In this document: positions 1-8,335 of the stretch, one piece after another
Layout of the letters: each line of letters begins with the position of its first letter
Position numbering within the stretch: position 1 is the stretch's first letter
Source of the DNA: Leptofilum sp965223285
GTDB lineage: Bacteria > Chloroflexota > Anaerolineae > Promineifilales > Promineifilaceae
DNA length: 64,000 nucleotides
Direction of reading: 5' to 3'
Assembly (NCBI RefSeq): GCF_965223285.1
Contig: NZ_OZ244997.1
Coordinates: 4,588,001 to 4,652,000, forward strand
The notes under the pieces: generated by a model
The model's input: only the letters and a program-made list of their open reading frames with translations
Told to the model about the DNA's origin: nothing
Database searches by the model: none
Made by a program: the position numbers and the translations under genes

Positions 1-630
1 GGTGATGACCCCTAACGTACCCTCGCTGCCCACAAAGAGATGCAGCAAATCGTACCCGGCAGATTGCTTAACGGAGCGCGACCCCACTTTGAGGATACGG
101 CCGTCTGCCAGCACCACCTCCATCGCCAAAACGTTGTCTTTGGTGGCCCCGTACTTCACCGTGCGGCTGCCCGCCGCGTTGTTGGCCAACATGCCACCAA
201 TTGAGGCGTTAGCACCCGGATCGGGGGCAAAAAAGAGGCCGTCGGGCCCTAATTGCTGGTTTAAATCCTTATAGCCGAGGCCGGGCTGCACCGTCACCTG
301 AAAATCATCGGCGTACAGCGTTACGATTTTGTTCATCCGCACCAGCGAGAGGGTGATGCCACCAAACAGTGGGATGGGATTGCCTTCCAGCGAAGAACCA
401 GCACCCCACGGCGTGACGGGAATACGATGGGTGTGCGCCACACGCAGCACATCAGCTACCTGTTTGCTGTTCGTAGGCCAGATAACCACCTCGCTAAGAT
501 GAGCTCGATGCTGAGACATATCCTGGGCGTGCTGCTGGCGGTCTGCCAATGTGATTGAAAGTTGGTCAGGGGTGAGGACGGCCGTTAATTCCGCCAAAAT
601 CGCCTCTGAAACCGGATTGAATTGGGTCAT
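1..630 (-). CDS. FAD-linked oxidase (GlcD/D-lactate dehydrogenase type), N-terminal part
   Basis: The ATG lies at 630-628 and the frame stays open for 210 codons to the window edge, so the C-terminal part is missing. The visible part is a PCMH-type FAD-binding domain: 'WPTNSKQVADVLRVA' around residue 52, the FAD pyrophosphate-loop motif 'PWGAGSSLEG' near residue 74, 'PDPGANASIGGMLANNAAG' near 137, and 'GSEGTLGVIT' at the end. This family (GlcD, D-lactate dehydrogenase, alkyl-DHAP synthase) oxidises 2-hydroxy acids with a flavin. The exact substrate cannot be read from this half. The gene points out of the window; an insertion sequence lies upstream of its start. Confidence 0.9.
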   Translation of the reverse strand, partial: MTQFNPVSEAILAELTAVLTPDQLSITLADRQQHAQDMSQHRAHLSEVVIWPTNSKQVADVLRVAHTHRIPVTPWGAGSSLEGNPIPLFGGITLSLVRMNKIVTLYADDFQVTVQPGLGYKDLNQQLGPDGLFFAPDPGANASIGGMLANNAAGSRTVKYGATKDNVLAMEVVLADGRILKVGSRSVKQSAGYDLLHLFVGSEGTLGVIT

Positions 631-816
631 GTTTCTCCAAGTTGGAGGGTCTGCAATTTGCAGCTTTAGGATAAACTTACTGGAAAAGGCAGAAACCAAC
701 AAAAATTGCTAAACTTGGGCAAAAGTGCCCATTCACAAACAAAATATGGAATTGGCGAATGGGCTACTAAGTGCTTTGTAAACAAAGTATATTTAGAAAT
801 ATAAGGCGTTAACAAA

Positions 817-1515
817 TTACTGAACGTTAACAATTGGATAAAGTCGCTTCAGTTTAATGCGAGCATCAGTGCAAGTAAATTGCCAATCAACACCCACTTG
901 GCGTTTATTGCGTTGTGTTTCCCAAGCTGCTACTTGGTTGCGAACTTCGTCAATATCCACCTTCCGTCGCTTCAATGCCTGACGACGTAAAACAGATAAT
1001 TCACATTCAGCAATATTGAGCCAACTGCCATGCTCTGGTGTGTAATGCCATTCAAGTTTGTCCGCAATCCGGCGTGCTTCTGCTGGTTCATACCGTTCAT
1101 ATAAAGAAGCGATATGGTGAATGTTCAAGTTATCCACAACCAAGACAATCGTCTCTGCATCAGGATAAACCTCGTCGACTAATGATTTCAACACCTGTGC
1201 AAATTCAATCTTGCGGCGTTGTGGATAAATCCATGTTTTGCGAAATCCGGCTAATGGTTCGACGGCCAGAAAAAGGGAACACTTCCCATGTCGTTGGTAC
1301 TCATAGTCTTCTCGAACGGGTTGTCCTGGTTGCAGCGGAATTTCACCTCTTGGTGTTGACCGCAACGCTTTTTGAATTTCATCCAGGCAAACCATCGGCC
1401 GTTTCGGGTCGTAGGGTCGTTCATAAACGGAGAGGACATCTTCCATTTTGGCGACAAAGCGTGCCCCAGGTTTGGGCAGACACCACGATTTTACTTGCCA
1501 AGGCTTGAGTTCATT
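817..1515 (-). CDS. IS630 transposase, ORF B (DDE catalytic part, reached by -1 frameshift)
   Basis: Read in the -1 frame after the slippery A8 run, the product continues NELKPWQVKSWCLPKPGARF, which is the usual linker of IS630 transposases, and then gives the DDE domain. Catalytic residues visible are Asp in 'MVCLDE', Asp in 'VVDNLNIHH' and Glu in 'SWLNIAECE'. The first internal ATG is at 1446, but starting there would lose the conserved linker, so the fused 817-1943 reading is preferred. No internal stop is present, so the copy may still be active. Confidence 0.85.
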   Translation of the reverse strand, partial: NELKPWQVKSWCLPKPGARFVAKMEDVLSVYERPYDPKRPMVCLDEIQKALRSTPRGEIPLQPGQPVREDYEYQRHGKCSLFLAVEPLAGFRKTWIYPQRRKIEFAQVLKSLVDEVYPDAETIVLVVDNLNIHHIASLYERYEPAEARRIADKLEWHYTPEHGSWLNIAECELSVLRRQALKRRKVDIDEVRNQVAAWETQRNKRQVGVDWQFTCTDARIKLKRLYPIVNVQ

Positions 1516-1943
1516 TTTTTTAGCTTATTTCCTATGGCGGTGTGACTAATCTCATCAACCACCTCTAGTTTTACCAGCCCATCAGCCAATAATCTCAGTG
1601 TCCACCGGTCATACCCCTCTGGTGGTTCGCTGCATGTCAAGGCAATCAGTTGTGCTTCTACATCTCCAGTCATTTTTGTCACCGGCCGCCCTGATCGTGG
1701 TTGGTCGTACAACGCTCTGTCCACACCACTTTCAAAGTAACGTCGTTTGATTTGGCTGACAGTAACATTGGATAGCATGGTTGCTTCTGCGACTTGAGCC
1801 AAGGTTCTCTTCTCCCCTTCGCTGCGGTTGAGTAGAAGCAACACCCTTGCCCGACTGATCACCCTTGCTTTGTGTTCACCCGACTTTATCAATTGTTCAA
1901 GTTCAGTTTTTTCATTTTGTGGAAGTTTTATATGTTTTGCCAT
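1491..1943 (-). CDS. IS630 transposase, ORF A (helix-turn-helix part)
   Basis: The 150-residue product starts MAKHIKLPQNEKTEL and is a winged/HTH DNA-binding region of the IS630/Tc1 superfamily ('ARVLLLLNRSEGEKRTLAQVAEATMLS', with 'VTVSQIKRRYFESG' as the likely recognition part). It ends shortly after an A8 run on the minus strand (positions 1521-1514). At that place the zero frame reads CTA AAA AAA ATG, a classic A AAA AAA slippery heptamer. A -1 shift there continues directly into ORF B. Alone, ORF A would bind ends without cutting, so it may act as a regulator as well as the N-terminal half of the full transposase. Confidence 0.85.
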   Translation of the reverse strand: MAKHIKLPQNEKTELEQLIKSGEHKARVISRARVLLLLNRSEGEKRTLAQVAEATMLSNVTVSQIKRRYFESGVDRALYDQPRSGRPVTKMTGDVEAQLIALTCSEPPEGYDRWTLRLLADGLVKLEVVDEISHTAIGNKLKKMNSSLGK

Positions 1944-2011
1944 TCCACAAGTTTATTCGATAACTATGTTTACTAACAAATTTGCTTTACAGAGCACTAA
2001 GGATGTGAAGA

Positions 2012-2995
2012 ATGGAAAAAATTCGATGGGGTATTTTAGCCACAGGTGATATTGCGGGGCAACTGGCAGCAGCAATCAACAGCGTCCCAGATGCGGTTTG
2101 TTTGGCGGTTGGGTCTCGCTCGCAGACATCAGCAGATAGATTTGGCGACCAATGGGGCATTCCCCGCCGCTATCCAACGTACGAGGCATTGGCAAATGAT
2201 CCGGATGTGGATGTGATTTACATTGCTACGCCGCACAATTTGCATTATGAGAATATGCTGCTGTGCCTAAATGCGGGCAAGCACGTGTTGTGCGAGAAAG
2301 CACTCACGGTAAACGCGGCCGAGGCAGAAGCGTGCCTGGCTCTTGCCAAAGAAAAAGGGCTCTTTTTGATGGAGGCGATGTGGATGAAGTTCATTCCGTC
2401 GATTCAGCAGGTGCTGGCGTGGGTGGCAAACGGCCGTATCGGCAACATTCACTACGTCCACGCCCACTTTTCCTTCAACATTCCCTACAATCCGCAAAGC
2501 AGGCTGTATGATCCGGCACTGGCGGGTGGGGCGTTGCTCGATATGGGCATCTACCCGGCCACGCTGGCACATTTGCTGTTGGGCAAGCCAGACCGCATTC
2601 TCTCAGCCGCGCACATGGGGGAAACGGGGGTTGATGAGCTAAACGCCGCCATCTGGCATTACAATCGTGGAGCGCAGGCCATTTTAAGCAGTAGCCAACG
2701 GTTAGAACGGCCGTGTGATGCCATCATTACCGGCAGCAGGGGATACATTCACCTGCATGAAAACTTTTGGCATAATCAAACAGTCACCGTCAAGGAGCAT
2801 GGCGGTCAGCCAGAGACGATTCATATCCCGTACGAAGGCAATGGCTACAGCTATGAAGTGCATGAAGTTCACAACTGCCTGCGAGCAAGCAAGCTGGAAT
2901 CAGATGTTGTACCGCATGCCGACACGCTGGAAATCATAACGCTGCTGGATGAGATGCGGCAGCAGTGGGGGCTGGTGTATCCGCAAGAAGCGTGA
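2012..2995 (+). CDS. Gfo/Idh/MocA family oxidoreductase
   Basis: The 327-residue protein has an N-terminal Rossmann fold ('RWGILATGDIAGQLAAAI', residues 4-21) for NAD(P), followed by the family signature 'HVLCEKALTVNAAEAEACL' near residue 91 with the EK pair whose Lys is usually catalytic, and a C-terminal alpha/beta dimerisation domain. Such enzymes oxidise or reduce sugars, inositols or trans-dihydrodiols; this one resembles the dihydrodiol dehydrogenase/xylose dehydrogenase branch. It is 39 bases upstream of the GH3 glycosidase and close to xylA-xylB, so a sugar substrate (perhaps xylose) is likely. An IS630 element ends 10 bases before its ATG, so its native promoter has probably been lost or replaced. 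Confidence 0.88.
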   Translation: MEKIRWGILATGDIAGQLAAAINSVPDAVCLAVGSRSQTSADRFGDQWGIPRRYPTYEALANDPDVDVIYIATPHNLHYENMLLCLNAGKHVLCEKALTVNAAEAEACLALAKEKGLFLMEAMWMKFIPSIQQVLAWVANGRIGNIHYVHAHFSFNIPYNPQSRLYDPALAGGALLDMGIYPATLAHLLLGKPDRILSAAHMGETGVDELNAAIWHYNRGAQAILSSSQRLERPCDAIITGSRGYIHLHENFWHNQTVTVKEHGGQPETIHIPYEGNGYSYEVHEVHNCLRASKLESDVVPHADTLEIITLLDEMRQQWGLVYPQEA

Positions 2996-3034
2996 ACCGA
3001 AAAAGTCTTTGAAACCCATCAATGGGAAGCAATC

Positions 3035-5383
3035 ATGAAAATAGCGATTTACCAAGACGCTAATCAACCCGTAGAAGAGCGCGCGGCCGATTTGCTGGCC
3101 CGCATGACGCTGGATGAAAAGTTGGCGCAATTGGGCAGCGCCTGGGTGTTTGAACTGCTCACCGATATGCAGTTTGATGCTCAAAAAGCGGCAGCTATTT
3201 TGCAACATGGTCTGGGGCATATTACCCGCGTGGCCGGGGCCAGCAGCCTGAAACCGCGTGAGGGGGCAGCCCTGGCCAACCGCATCCAGGGCTATCTCCG
3301 TGAAGAGACGCGGCTGGGCATTCCGGCCATCGTGCATGAGGAGTGCTGTTCTGGGTATATGGCCCGTAATGCTACCTGTTTTCCACAGATTATTGGGCTG
3401 GCCTCCACCTGGGAGACAGAACTGACGCGGCAAATGGCTGATGTGGTGCGGCGGCAGATGAAAGCAGCGGGGGCGCATCAGGGGTTGTCGCCGCTGCTGG
3501 ACGTGGTGCGCGATCCGCGCTGGGGCCGTGTGGAAGAGACGTTTGGCGAGGACCCGTACTTGGTGGCGTTAAACGGCGTGCAGTTTATGCAAGGGTTGCA
3601 GGGGGAAAACTGGGATGAGCGGGTGATTGCTACGGCCAAGCATTTTGTGGGGTATGGCGTGCCGGACGGTGGCTTCAACTGGAACCCGGCGCACATTCCG
3701 GCGCGGGAGCTGCGCGAGATTTATTTGCTGCCGTTTGAAACGGCCGTCAAAGAAGCCAACTTGCAATCCGTAATGAATGGCTACAACGAGCTGGATGGCA
3801 TACCCTGCGCCGCCAATGAGGAACTGCTAGACACAATTTTGCGGCAAGAGTGGGGCTTTGATGGCGTCGTCGTCTCCGACTATTTTGCCGTGGACCAGCT
3901 GCAAGTGGCCCATCACGTTACCGCCAACAAATCAGAATCGGCCGTGCGGGCGCTGGCGGCGGGGATTGATGTTGAACTGCCGGGTACAGATTGCTATGGT
4001 GCGCCCTTGCAAACGGCCGTTGCGCAAGGGCAAATCGACGAAGCATTGATAGACCGCAGCGTGACCCGCCTGCTAAGGCAAAAGTTTGCCCTCGGCCTGT
4101 TTGAGAATCCATTTGTGGACGCGGAAGCGGTGGTGCTAGACACGCCTGCCGAACGGCAGTTGGCGCGGGAGATTGCGCAAAAATCAATCATCTTGCTCAA
4201 AAACGAAGATGATTTGCTGCCGCTGCCTAAAAATCTGACGCGAATTGCCGTCATCGGGCCGCAGGCGGACAGCACGCGCCATCTGGTGGGTGATTATTCC
4301 TACATCGCCCACATTGAAAATTTGATTGAGTCTAGAGAACAATCGTTGGGCGGCTTGGGGATGCCCATGCCCGATGAGTTGGAACTTGATGAGGCCTTTA
4401 TACCGATGAACACCATTTTGCAGGCGGTGCAGGAGAAAGTGTCGGTGGAGACTGAGGTCGTTTATGCGAAAGGGTGCGCCGTGCTGGGGGATGATCGCTC
4501 GGGGTTTGAAGCGGCCGTAACCGCCGCGACCAACGCCGATGTCGCCCTGCTCTTCCTGGGTGGCAAATCGGGTCTAACAGACGACTGCACCTGTGGCGAA
4601 GCCCGCGACCGGGCCGACCTGAACCTGACGGGTGTGCAGCAGGAGTTGCTGGAGGCTGTGTACGCGACCGGGACGCCGACGGTGCTGGTTTTGGTGAACG
4701 GCCGTCCCCTCTCCACCACCTGGGCTGCCGACAATACCCCCGCCATTTTGGAGGCGTGGCTGCCCGGCGAGGAAGGGGCCGAAGCCGTAGCTGACGTGCT
4801 GTTCGGCGACTGTAATCCTGGCGGCAAGCTGCCCATTACTGTCCCGCGTGGTGTGGGGCAGGTGCCTATTTTTTACAACCACAAACCGTCTGGCGGACGC
4901 TCCCATTGGAAGGGTGATTACGTCGATTTAAGCCACAAGCCGCTGTGGCCGTTTGGCTATGGTCTCAGCTACACGCAGTTTGACATAACGAATTTGAGAT
5001 TGGACAAGACAGCCGTTGCCACCAACCACTCCGTCAACATCAGCGTAGAGATTGCCAACGTGGGCCAGCGGGCGGGCAGCGAGGTGGTGCAGCTTTACGT
5101 GCGGGACGAGGTGGCCAGCGTCACCCGGCCGCTCAAAGAGCTAAGAGGGTTCCAGCGCGTTCATTTGGAGCCGGGTGAACAGCGCACTTTGACCTTTACG
5201 CTGGCGGCGAATCAGCTTGCTTTTTACGACAGCCAGATGCGCTTTGTGTTGGAGCCAGGTACTGTCCGGCTAATGCTGGGGACATCGTCGGATGATTTGC
5301 CCTTGGTAGCGGAGATTGAGGTGGTGGGTGAAACGGCCGTTCTCACCCAAAAAACCTTCTTCACCCAGGTCACCATTGTCTAG
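3035..5383 (+). CDS. Glycoside hydrolase family 3, probable beta-xylosidase/beta-glucosidase
   Basis: The 782-residue protein has the full GH3 layout: an N-terminal TIM-barrel ('RMTLDEKLAQLG', 'DPRWGRVEETFGEDPYL'), a C-terminal alpha/beta sandwich, and a terminal fibronectin-III-like domain (about 665-770, 'VEIANVGQRAGSEVVQLYV'). The nucleophile is Asp282 in 'GFDGVVVSDYF'; an acid/base Glu is likely in 'CTCGEARDRADL' (about residue 526). There is no signal peptide, so it works in the cytoplasm on imported oligosaccharides. The genes downstream are xylose isomerase and xylulokinase, which makes release of xylose the best guess; beta-glucosidase activity cannot be excluded from sequence. Confidence 0.92.
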   Translation: MKIAIYQDANQPVEERAADLLARMTLDEKLAQLGSAWVFELLTDMQFDAQKAAAILQHGLGHITRVAGASSLKPREGAALANRIQGYLREETRLGIPAIVHEECCSGYMARNATCFPQIIGLASTWETELTRQMADVVRRQMKAAGAHQGLSPLLDVVRDPRWGRVEETFGEDPYLVALNGVQFMQGLQGENWDERVIATAKHFVGYGVPDGGFNWNPAHIPARELREIYLLPFETAVKEANLQSVMNGYNELDGIPCAANEELLDTILRQEWGFDGVVVSDYFAVDQLQVAHHVTANKSESAVRALAAGIDVELPGTDCYGAPLQTAVAQGQIDEALIDRSVTRLLRQKFALGLFENPFVDAEAVVLDTPAERQLAREIAQKSIILLKNEDDLLPLPKNLTRIAVIGPQADSTRHLVGDYSYIAHIENLIESREQSLGGLGMPMPDELELDEAFIPMNTILQAVQEKVSVETEVVYAKGCAVLGDDRSGFEAAVTAATNADVALLFLGGKSGLTDDCTCGEARDRADLNLTGVQQELLEAVYATGTPTVLVLVNGRPLSTTWAADNTPAILEAWLPGEEGAEAVADVLFGDCNPGGKLPITVPRGVGQVPIFYNHKPSGGRSHWKGDYVDLSHKPLWPFGYGLSYTQFDITNLRLDKTAVATNHSVNISVEIANVGQRAGSEVVQLYVRDEVASVTRPLKELRGFQRVHLEPGEQRTLTFTLAANQLAFYDSQMRFVLEPGTVRLMLGTSSDDLPLVAEIEVVGETAVLTQKTFFTQVTIV

Positions 5384-5390
5384 AAATGCT

Positions 5391-5418
5391 GTAGGGGCGG
5401 TTCGCGAACCGCCCCTAC
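5391..5418. repeat. 28-bp perfect palindrome (GTAGGGGCGGTTCG arm)
   Basis: A perfect 14-bp arm (GTAGGGGCGGTTCG) is followed directly by its reverse complement. A near-identical copy with one change lies at 9017-9044. It begins 8 bases after the GH3 stop codon and ends 18 bases before the xylA ATG. There is no T-run, so it is better read as a dispersed palindromic element than as a terminator, although the hairpin could protect or pause the transcript. Confidence 0.85.
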
Positions 5419-5436
5419 TAGATGGAGAGAAAACCG

Positions 5437-6597
5437 ATGTACGAACCAAAACCTGAACACAAATTTACCTTTGGCCTGTGGACCGTGGGCAATGTGGGCC
5501 GCGATCCGTTTGGTGAACCCGTGCGCCCCACCAAGACGCCAGTTGAACTGGTGCAGTTGCTGGCGGAAGTGGGTGCCTGGGGCGTTAACTTTCACGACAA
5601 TGATTTGGTGCCAATTGACGCTACGCCAGCCGAAAGGGACAAAACCGTGGCGGACTTTAAGCAGGCGCTGGCAGATACCGGCCTCGTTGTGCCGATGGCC
5701 ACCACCAATTTGTTTAGCGACCCGGCGTTCCGCGACGGGGCGTTTACCAGCAATGATGCCCAGGTTCGCGCCTACGCTTTGCAAAAGACGATGAAGGCCA
5801 TTGACCTCGGCGTGGAACTAGGCGCAAAAATCTATGTTTTTTGGGGCGGGCGGGAAGGGACGGAAACAGATGCGGGGAAAGACCCGATTACGGCCGTAAA
5901 ACGCAGTCGTGAAGCGATGAATTATTTGTGTGAATACGTCATCGATCAAGGATACGATCTCAAGTTTGCCCTGGAAGCCAAGCCCAACGAGCCGCGCGGC
6001 GACATCTACAATGCTACCACTGGCAACATGCTCGCCTTTATCCAAACGCTCGACCATCCAGAGATGGTTGGTGTCAACCCAGAAGTGGCCCATGAGCATA
6101 TGGCTGGACTCAACTTCACCCACCATGTGGCCCAGGCAATGGAAGCTGGCAAGCTGTTCCACATCGATTTGAATGACCAGGCATTCGGCCGTTACGATCA
6201 GGATTTTCGCTTTGGTTCAGTCAACCTGAAATCCGCCTTCTTCTTGGTGAAGCTGCTGGAGGACAACGGCTACGACGGCAGTCGCCACTTTGACGCCCAC
6301 GCTTACCGCACCAGCGATTATGAGGATGTCAAAGCGTTTGCCCGTGGCTGTATGCGCACCTATCTCATCCTGAAAGAGAAGGTGGCCCGTTTTAACGCTG
6401 ATGGCGAGATTCAGGCGTTGCTGACTGAAATCAACGCAGATGGTAGCGAGATGACGCCGTTCATGGGGCAATTCACGCCTGAAAAAGCGGCTCAATTACG
6501 CAGTCACACGTTTGACCGTGCCGCCTTAGGTCAGCGCGGCCAACCCTATGAACGGCTGGATCAGCTAGTAGTGGAACTGTTGCTGGGCGTTCGGTAA
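5437..6597 (+). CDS. xylA: Xylose isomerase
   Basis: Converts D-xylose to D-xylulose with two divalent metal ions. The 386-residue product has the length of the short class of xylose isomerases. Motifs seen: 'VNFHDNDLVP' (catalytic His), 'YVFWGGREG', 'FALEAKPNEPRGD' and 'VNPEVAHEHMAGL' (metal-binding Glu/His), 'FHIDLNDQ', and 'HFDAHAYRT'. An earlier in-frame ATG at 5422 exists, but GGAGAG at 5424-5429 is a good ribosome site 7 bases before the ATG at 5437, which is therefore chosen. It lies between GH3 and xylB in one direction. Confidence 0.96.
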   Translation: MYEPKPEHKFTFGLWTVGNVGRDPFGEPVRPTKTPVELVQLLAEVGAWGVNFHDNDLVPIDATPAERDKTVADFKQALADTGLVVPMATTNLFSDPAFRDGAFTSNDAQVRAYALQKTMKAIDLGVELGAKIYVFWGGREGTETDAGKDPITAVKRSREAMNYLCEYVIDQGYDLKFALEAKPNEPRGDIYNATTGNMLAFIQTLDHPEMVGVNPEVAHEHMAGLNFTHHVAQAMEAGKLFHIDLNDQAFGRYDQDFRFGSVNLKSAFFLVKLLEDNGYDGSRHFDAHAYRTSDYEDVKAFARGCMRTYLILKEKVARFNADGEIQALLTEINADGSEMTPFMGQFTPEKAAQLRSHTFDRAALGQRGQPYERLDQLVVELLLGVR

Positions 6598-6598
6598 T

Positions 6599-6660
6599 TG
6601 GGAGATTGGAGATTAGGGATTGGAGATTGGGAACGTTCGAATCTCCGATCTCTAATCTCC
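6599..6660. repeat. Heptanucleotide hairpin repeat, GGAGATT family
   Basis: Starts 1 base after the xylA stop. Forward 7-nt units (GGAGATT and variants) at about 6601-6630 are followed by a short spacer and reverse units (AATCTCC and variants) at about 6640-6660, so the whole can fold as one hairpin. Related copies lie inside coding sequences at 31715, 32422, 33937, 34625, 36850, 60525 and 61481. It sits between xylA and xylB, where the hairpin may affect relative expression. Confidence 0.85.
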
Positions 6661-6676
6661 GTTTTTGAGGTAAATC

Positions 6677-8170
6677 ATGCGATATTTCATCGGCATTGAT
6701 AGCTCAACGACGGCGACGAAAGCACTGCTGCTGGCAGAGACAGGGGCGGTGGTTGGCGTGGCCGCGTCCAGCTACGATTACGAAACGCCCGAGCCGCTGT
6801 GGAGCGAGCAGCGGCCGGAATTGTGGTGGACGGCGACAGCAAACAGCATTCAGCAACTGTTGGCTGAGAGTGGGGTGGCGGGAACGGCCGTTGCCGCCAT
6901 CGGTCTTACGGGGCAAATGCACGGGCTGGTGCTTTTGGATAAAAAGGGAGAGGTGTTGTGCCCGGCCATTTTGTGGAACGACCAGCGGACTGGCGCCGAG
7001 TGCGACGAGATGCGCGCCCTCATTGGTAAGCAGCGTTTAATTGACATAACAAGTAACGATGCCTTGACGGGCTTTACGGCTCCCAAAATTTTGTGGGTGA
7101 AAAAGCATGAGCCGGAGATTTACGGCCGTATCGCCCACATCCTCCTGCCCAAAGATTACGTCCGCTACAAGCTAACCGATGGATTTGCCACCGACAAGGC
7201 GGGCGCGGCTGGCAGCCAGCTGTTCGACGTGCGTCAGCGGGATTGGTCGGCCGAAGTAGTGAGCAAGCTGGGCATTGACCCCACCTGGCTGCCAAAGACG
7301 TTTGAGGGAACGGCCGTTACCGGACAACTAACCCCGCAAGCTGCGGAGCTAACTGGATTGCCAGCCGGGATTCCTGTGATGGCCGGTGGCGGCGATCAGG
7401 CGGCCAATGCGGTGGGAACTGGCGCAGTTGTCGATGGAGTGGTGGCACTTAGCTTGGGGACCTCCGGGGTGGTTTTTGCCAGCAGCGACGTGCCAATTGT
7501 GGAGCCAAACGGCCGTCTCCATGCCTTTTGCCATGCCGTGCCGGGGAAGTGGCATCTGATGGGTGTCATGTTGTCGGCGGCGGGCAGTTTGCGTTGGTAT
7601 CGGGATGCCTTCTCACCTGAGGAGGATTTTGACACACTGTTGGCCCCTGCCGCCCACATACCCGCTGGCTGCGAAGGGCTGCTCTTTTTGCCCTACCTCA
7701 CCGGAGAACGAACACCGCACCCGGACCCACTGGCGCGGGGTGGCTTCATTGGCCTGACGGTGCGCCACGGCCAGCCTCACCTGACACGATCCGTGCTGGA
7801 GGGGGTTGCCTTTGGACTGCGCGACAGCCTGGAGTTGATGCGCGGCACGGGTTTGGCCAACATCACCCAGATTCGCGCTTCGGGTGGCGGGCTGCGCAGC
7901 CCGCTTTGGCGACAAATTTTGGCCGACGTGCTGCAAGCGGAGATTGTGACGGTGAACAGCACGGAAGGCGCGGCGTACGGTGCGGCCGTTCTGGCCCTGG
8001 TTGGCACCGGTGTGTTCAACTCTGTCGAAGCGGCCTGTGTCGAACTGGTGAAGGTAACCGGTAAGACGGAGCCTGGTGGTGATACGGCCGTTTACAATCA
8101 GCAGTATCGCCTGTATCAGCAGCTCTATCCAGCCCTCAAACAAACGTTCACAGCCCTATCTGGATTTTAA
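6677..8170 (+). CDS. xylB: Xylulokinase
   Basis: Phosphorylates D-xylulose to D-xylulose-5-phosphate, feeding the pentose phosphate pathway. The 497-residue protein is a complete FGGY kinase: N-terminal 'YFIGIDSSTTATKALLL' (phosphate 1 motif), 'GLTGQMHGLVLLD' near residue 77, the catalytic Asp in 'MAGGGDQAANAVG' near 240, and 'IRASGGGLRSPLWRQILADV' near 400. It starts at an ATG preceded by TTTGAGGTAAATC. The spacing from xylA is 79 bases and is largely taken up by a hairpin repeat, so co-transcription is plausible. No xylose transporter or XylR-type regulator is visible nearby. Confidence 0.95.
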   Translation: MRYFIGIDSSTTATKALLLAETGAVVGVAASSYDYETPEPLWSEQRPELWWTATANSIQQLLAESGVAGTAVAAIGLTGQMHGLVLLDKKGEVLCPAILWNDQRTGAECDEMRALIGKQRLIDITSNDALTGFTAPKILWVKKHEPEIYGRIAHILLPKDYVRYKLTDGFATDKAGAAGSQLFDVRQRDWSAEVVSKLGIDPTWLPKTFEGTAVTGQLTPQAAELTGLPAGIPVMAGGGDQAANAVGTGAVVDGVVALSLGTSGVVFASSDVPIVEPNGRLHAFCHAVPGKWHLMGVMLSAAGSLRWYRDAFSPEEDFDTLLAPAAHIPAGCEGLLFLPYLTGERTPHPDPLARGGFIGLTVRHGQPHLTRSVLEGVAFGLRDSLELMRGTGLANITQIRASGGGLRSPLWRQILADVLQAEIVTVNSTEGAAYGAAVLALVGTGVFNSVEAACVELVKVTGKTEPGGDTAVYNQQYRLYQQLYPALKQTFTALSGF

Positions 8171-8218
8171 ACTTTAGCCTGACTCAGCCAATAATCAGAA
8201 AAACAAGACATTTTCACT

Positions 8219-8330
8219 TGTCATGCTGAGGTCCTCCGAAGCATCCCCAAAACATTATCTAGCTCAGACACGATTATTGCGGTGGCATGTTGGTTGGGAT
8301 TCTTCGCGTTGCTCAGAAAGACAAGCGGCG
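8219..8330. repeat. Intergenic inverted repeat (GTCATGCTGAG ... GCTCAGAAAGACA)
   Basis: Left part GTCATGCTGAGGTCCTCCGAAGCATCCC-like (from 8220) is matched by an inverted, imperfect partner GGGATTCTTCGC...GCTCAGAAAGACA ending near 8322. It fills the gap between the convergent xylB and VOC genes. This layout is typical of dispersed intergenic hairpin elements. The pairing is imperfect and there is no T-run, so terminator function is only possible. Confidence 0.5.
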
Positions 8331-8335
8331 GTGTG

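Larger units (their letters stand above)
767..2001. mobile_element. IS630-type insertion sequence, about 1.23 kb
   Basis: The ends are imperfect inverted repeats: the left end reads CTAAGTGCTTTGTAAA from 767, and the reverse complement of the right end reads CTTAGTGCTCTGTAAA from 2001 (14 of 16 match). A TA, the usual IS630 target, sits at the left junction, but the right junction is less clear, so the boundaries may be off by 2 to 3 bases. The element holds two overlapping transposase frames joined by an A8 run. It ends 10 bases before the start codon of the oxidoreductase gene and so has cut that gene off from its former upstream region. It contains no ACGGCCGT motif, unlike the DNA around it. 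Confidence 0.85.

Noticed and set aside
1038..1508. Plus-strand frame of 156 codons across the IS630 element
   Set aside because: It is opposite the DDE transposase and shows no similarity to any known accessory protein.
5391..5418. Palindrome after the GH3 gene taken as a terminator
   Set aside because: No T-run follows, a second copy exists elsewhere, and xylA starts 18 bases downstream.
7613..8143. Minus-strand frame of 176 codons inside xylB
   Set aside because: Antisense shadow of a well-supported FGGY kinase.
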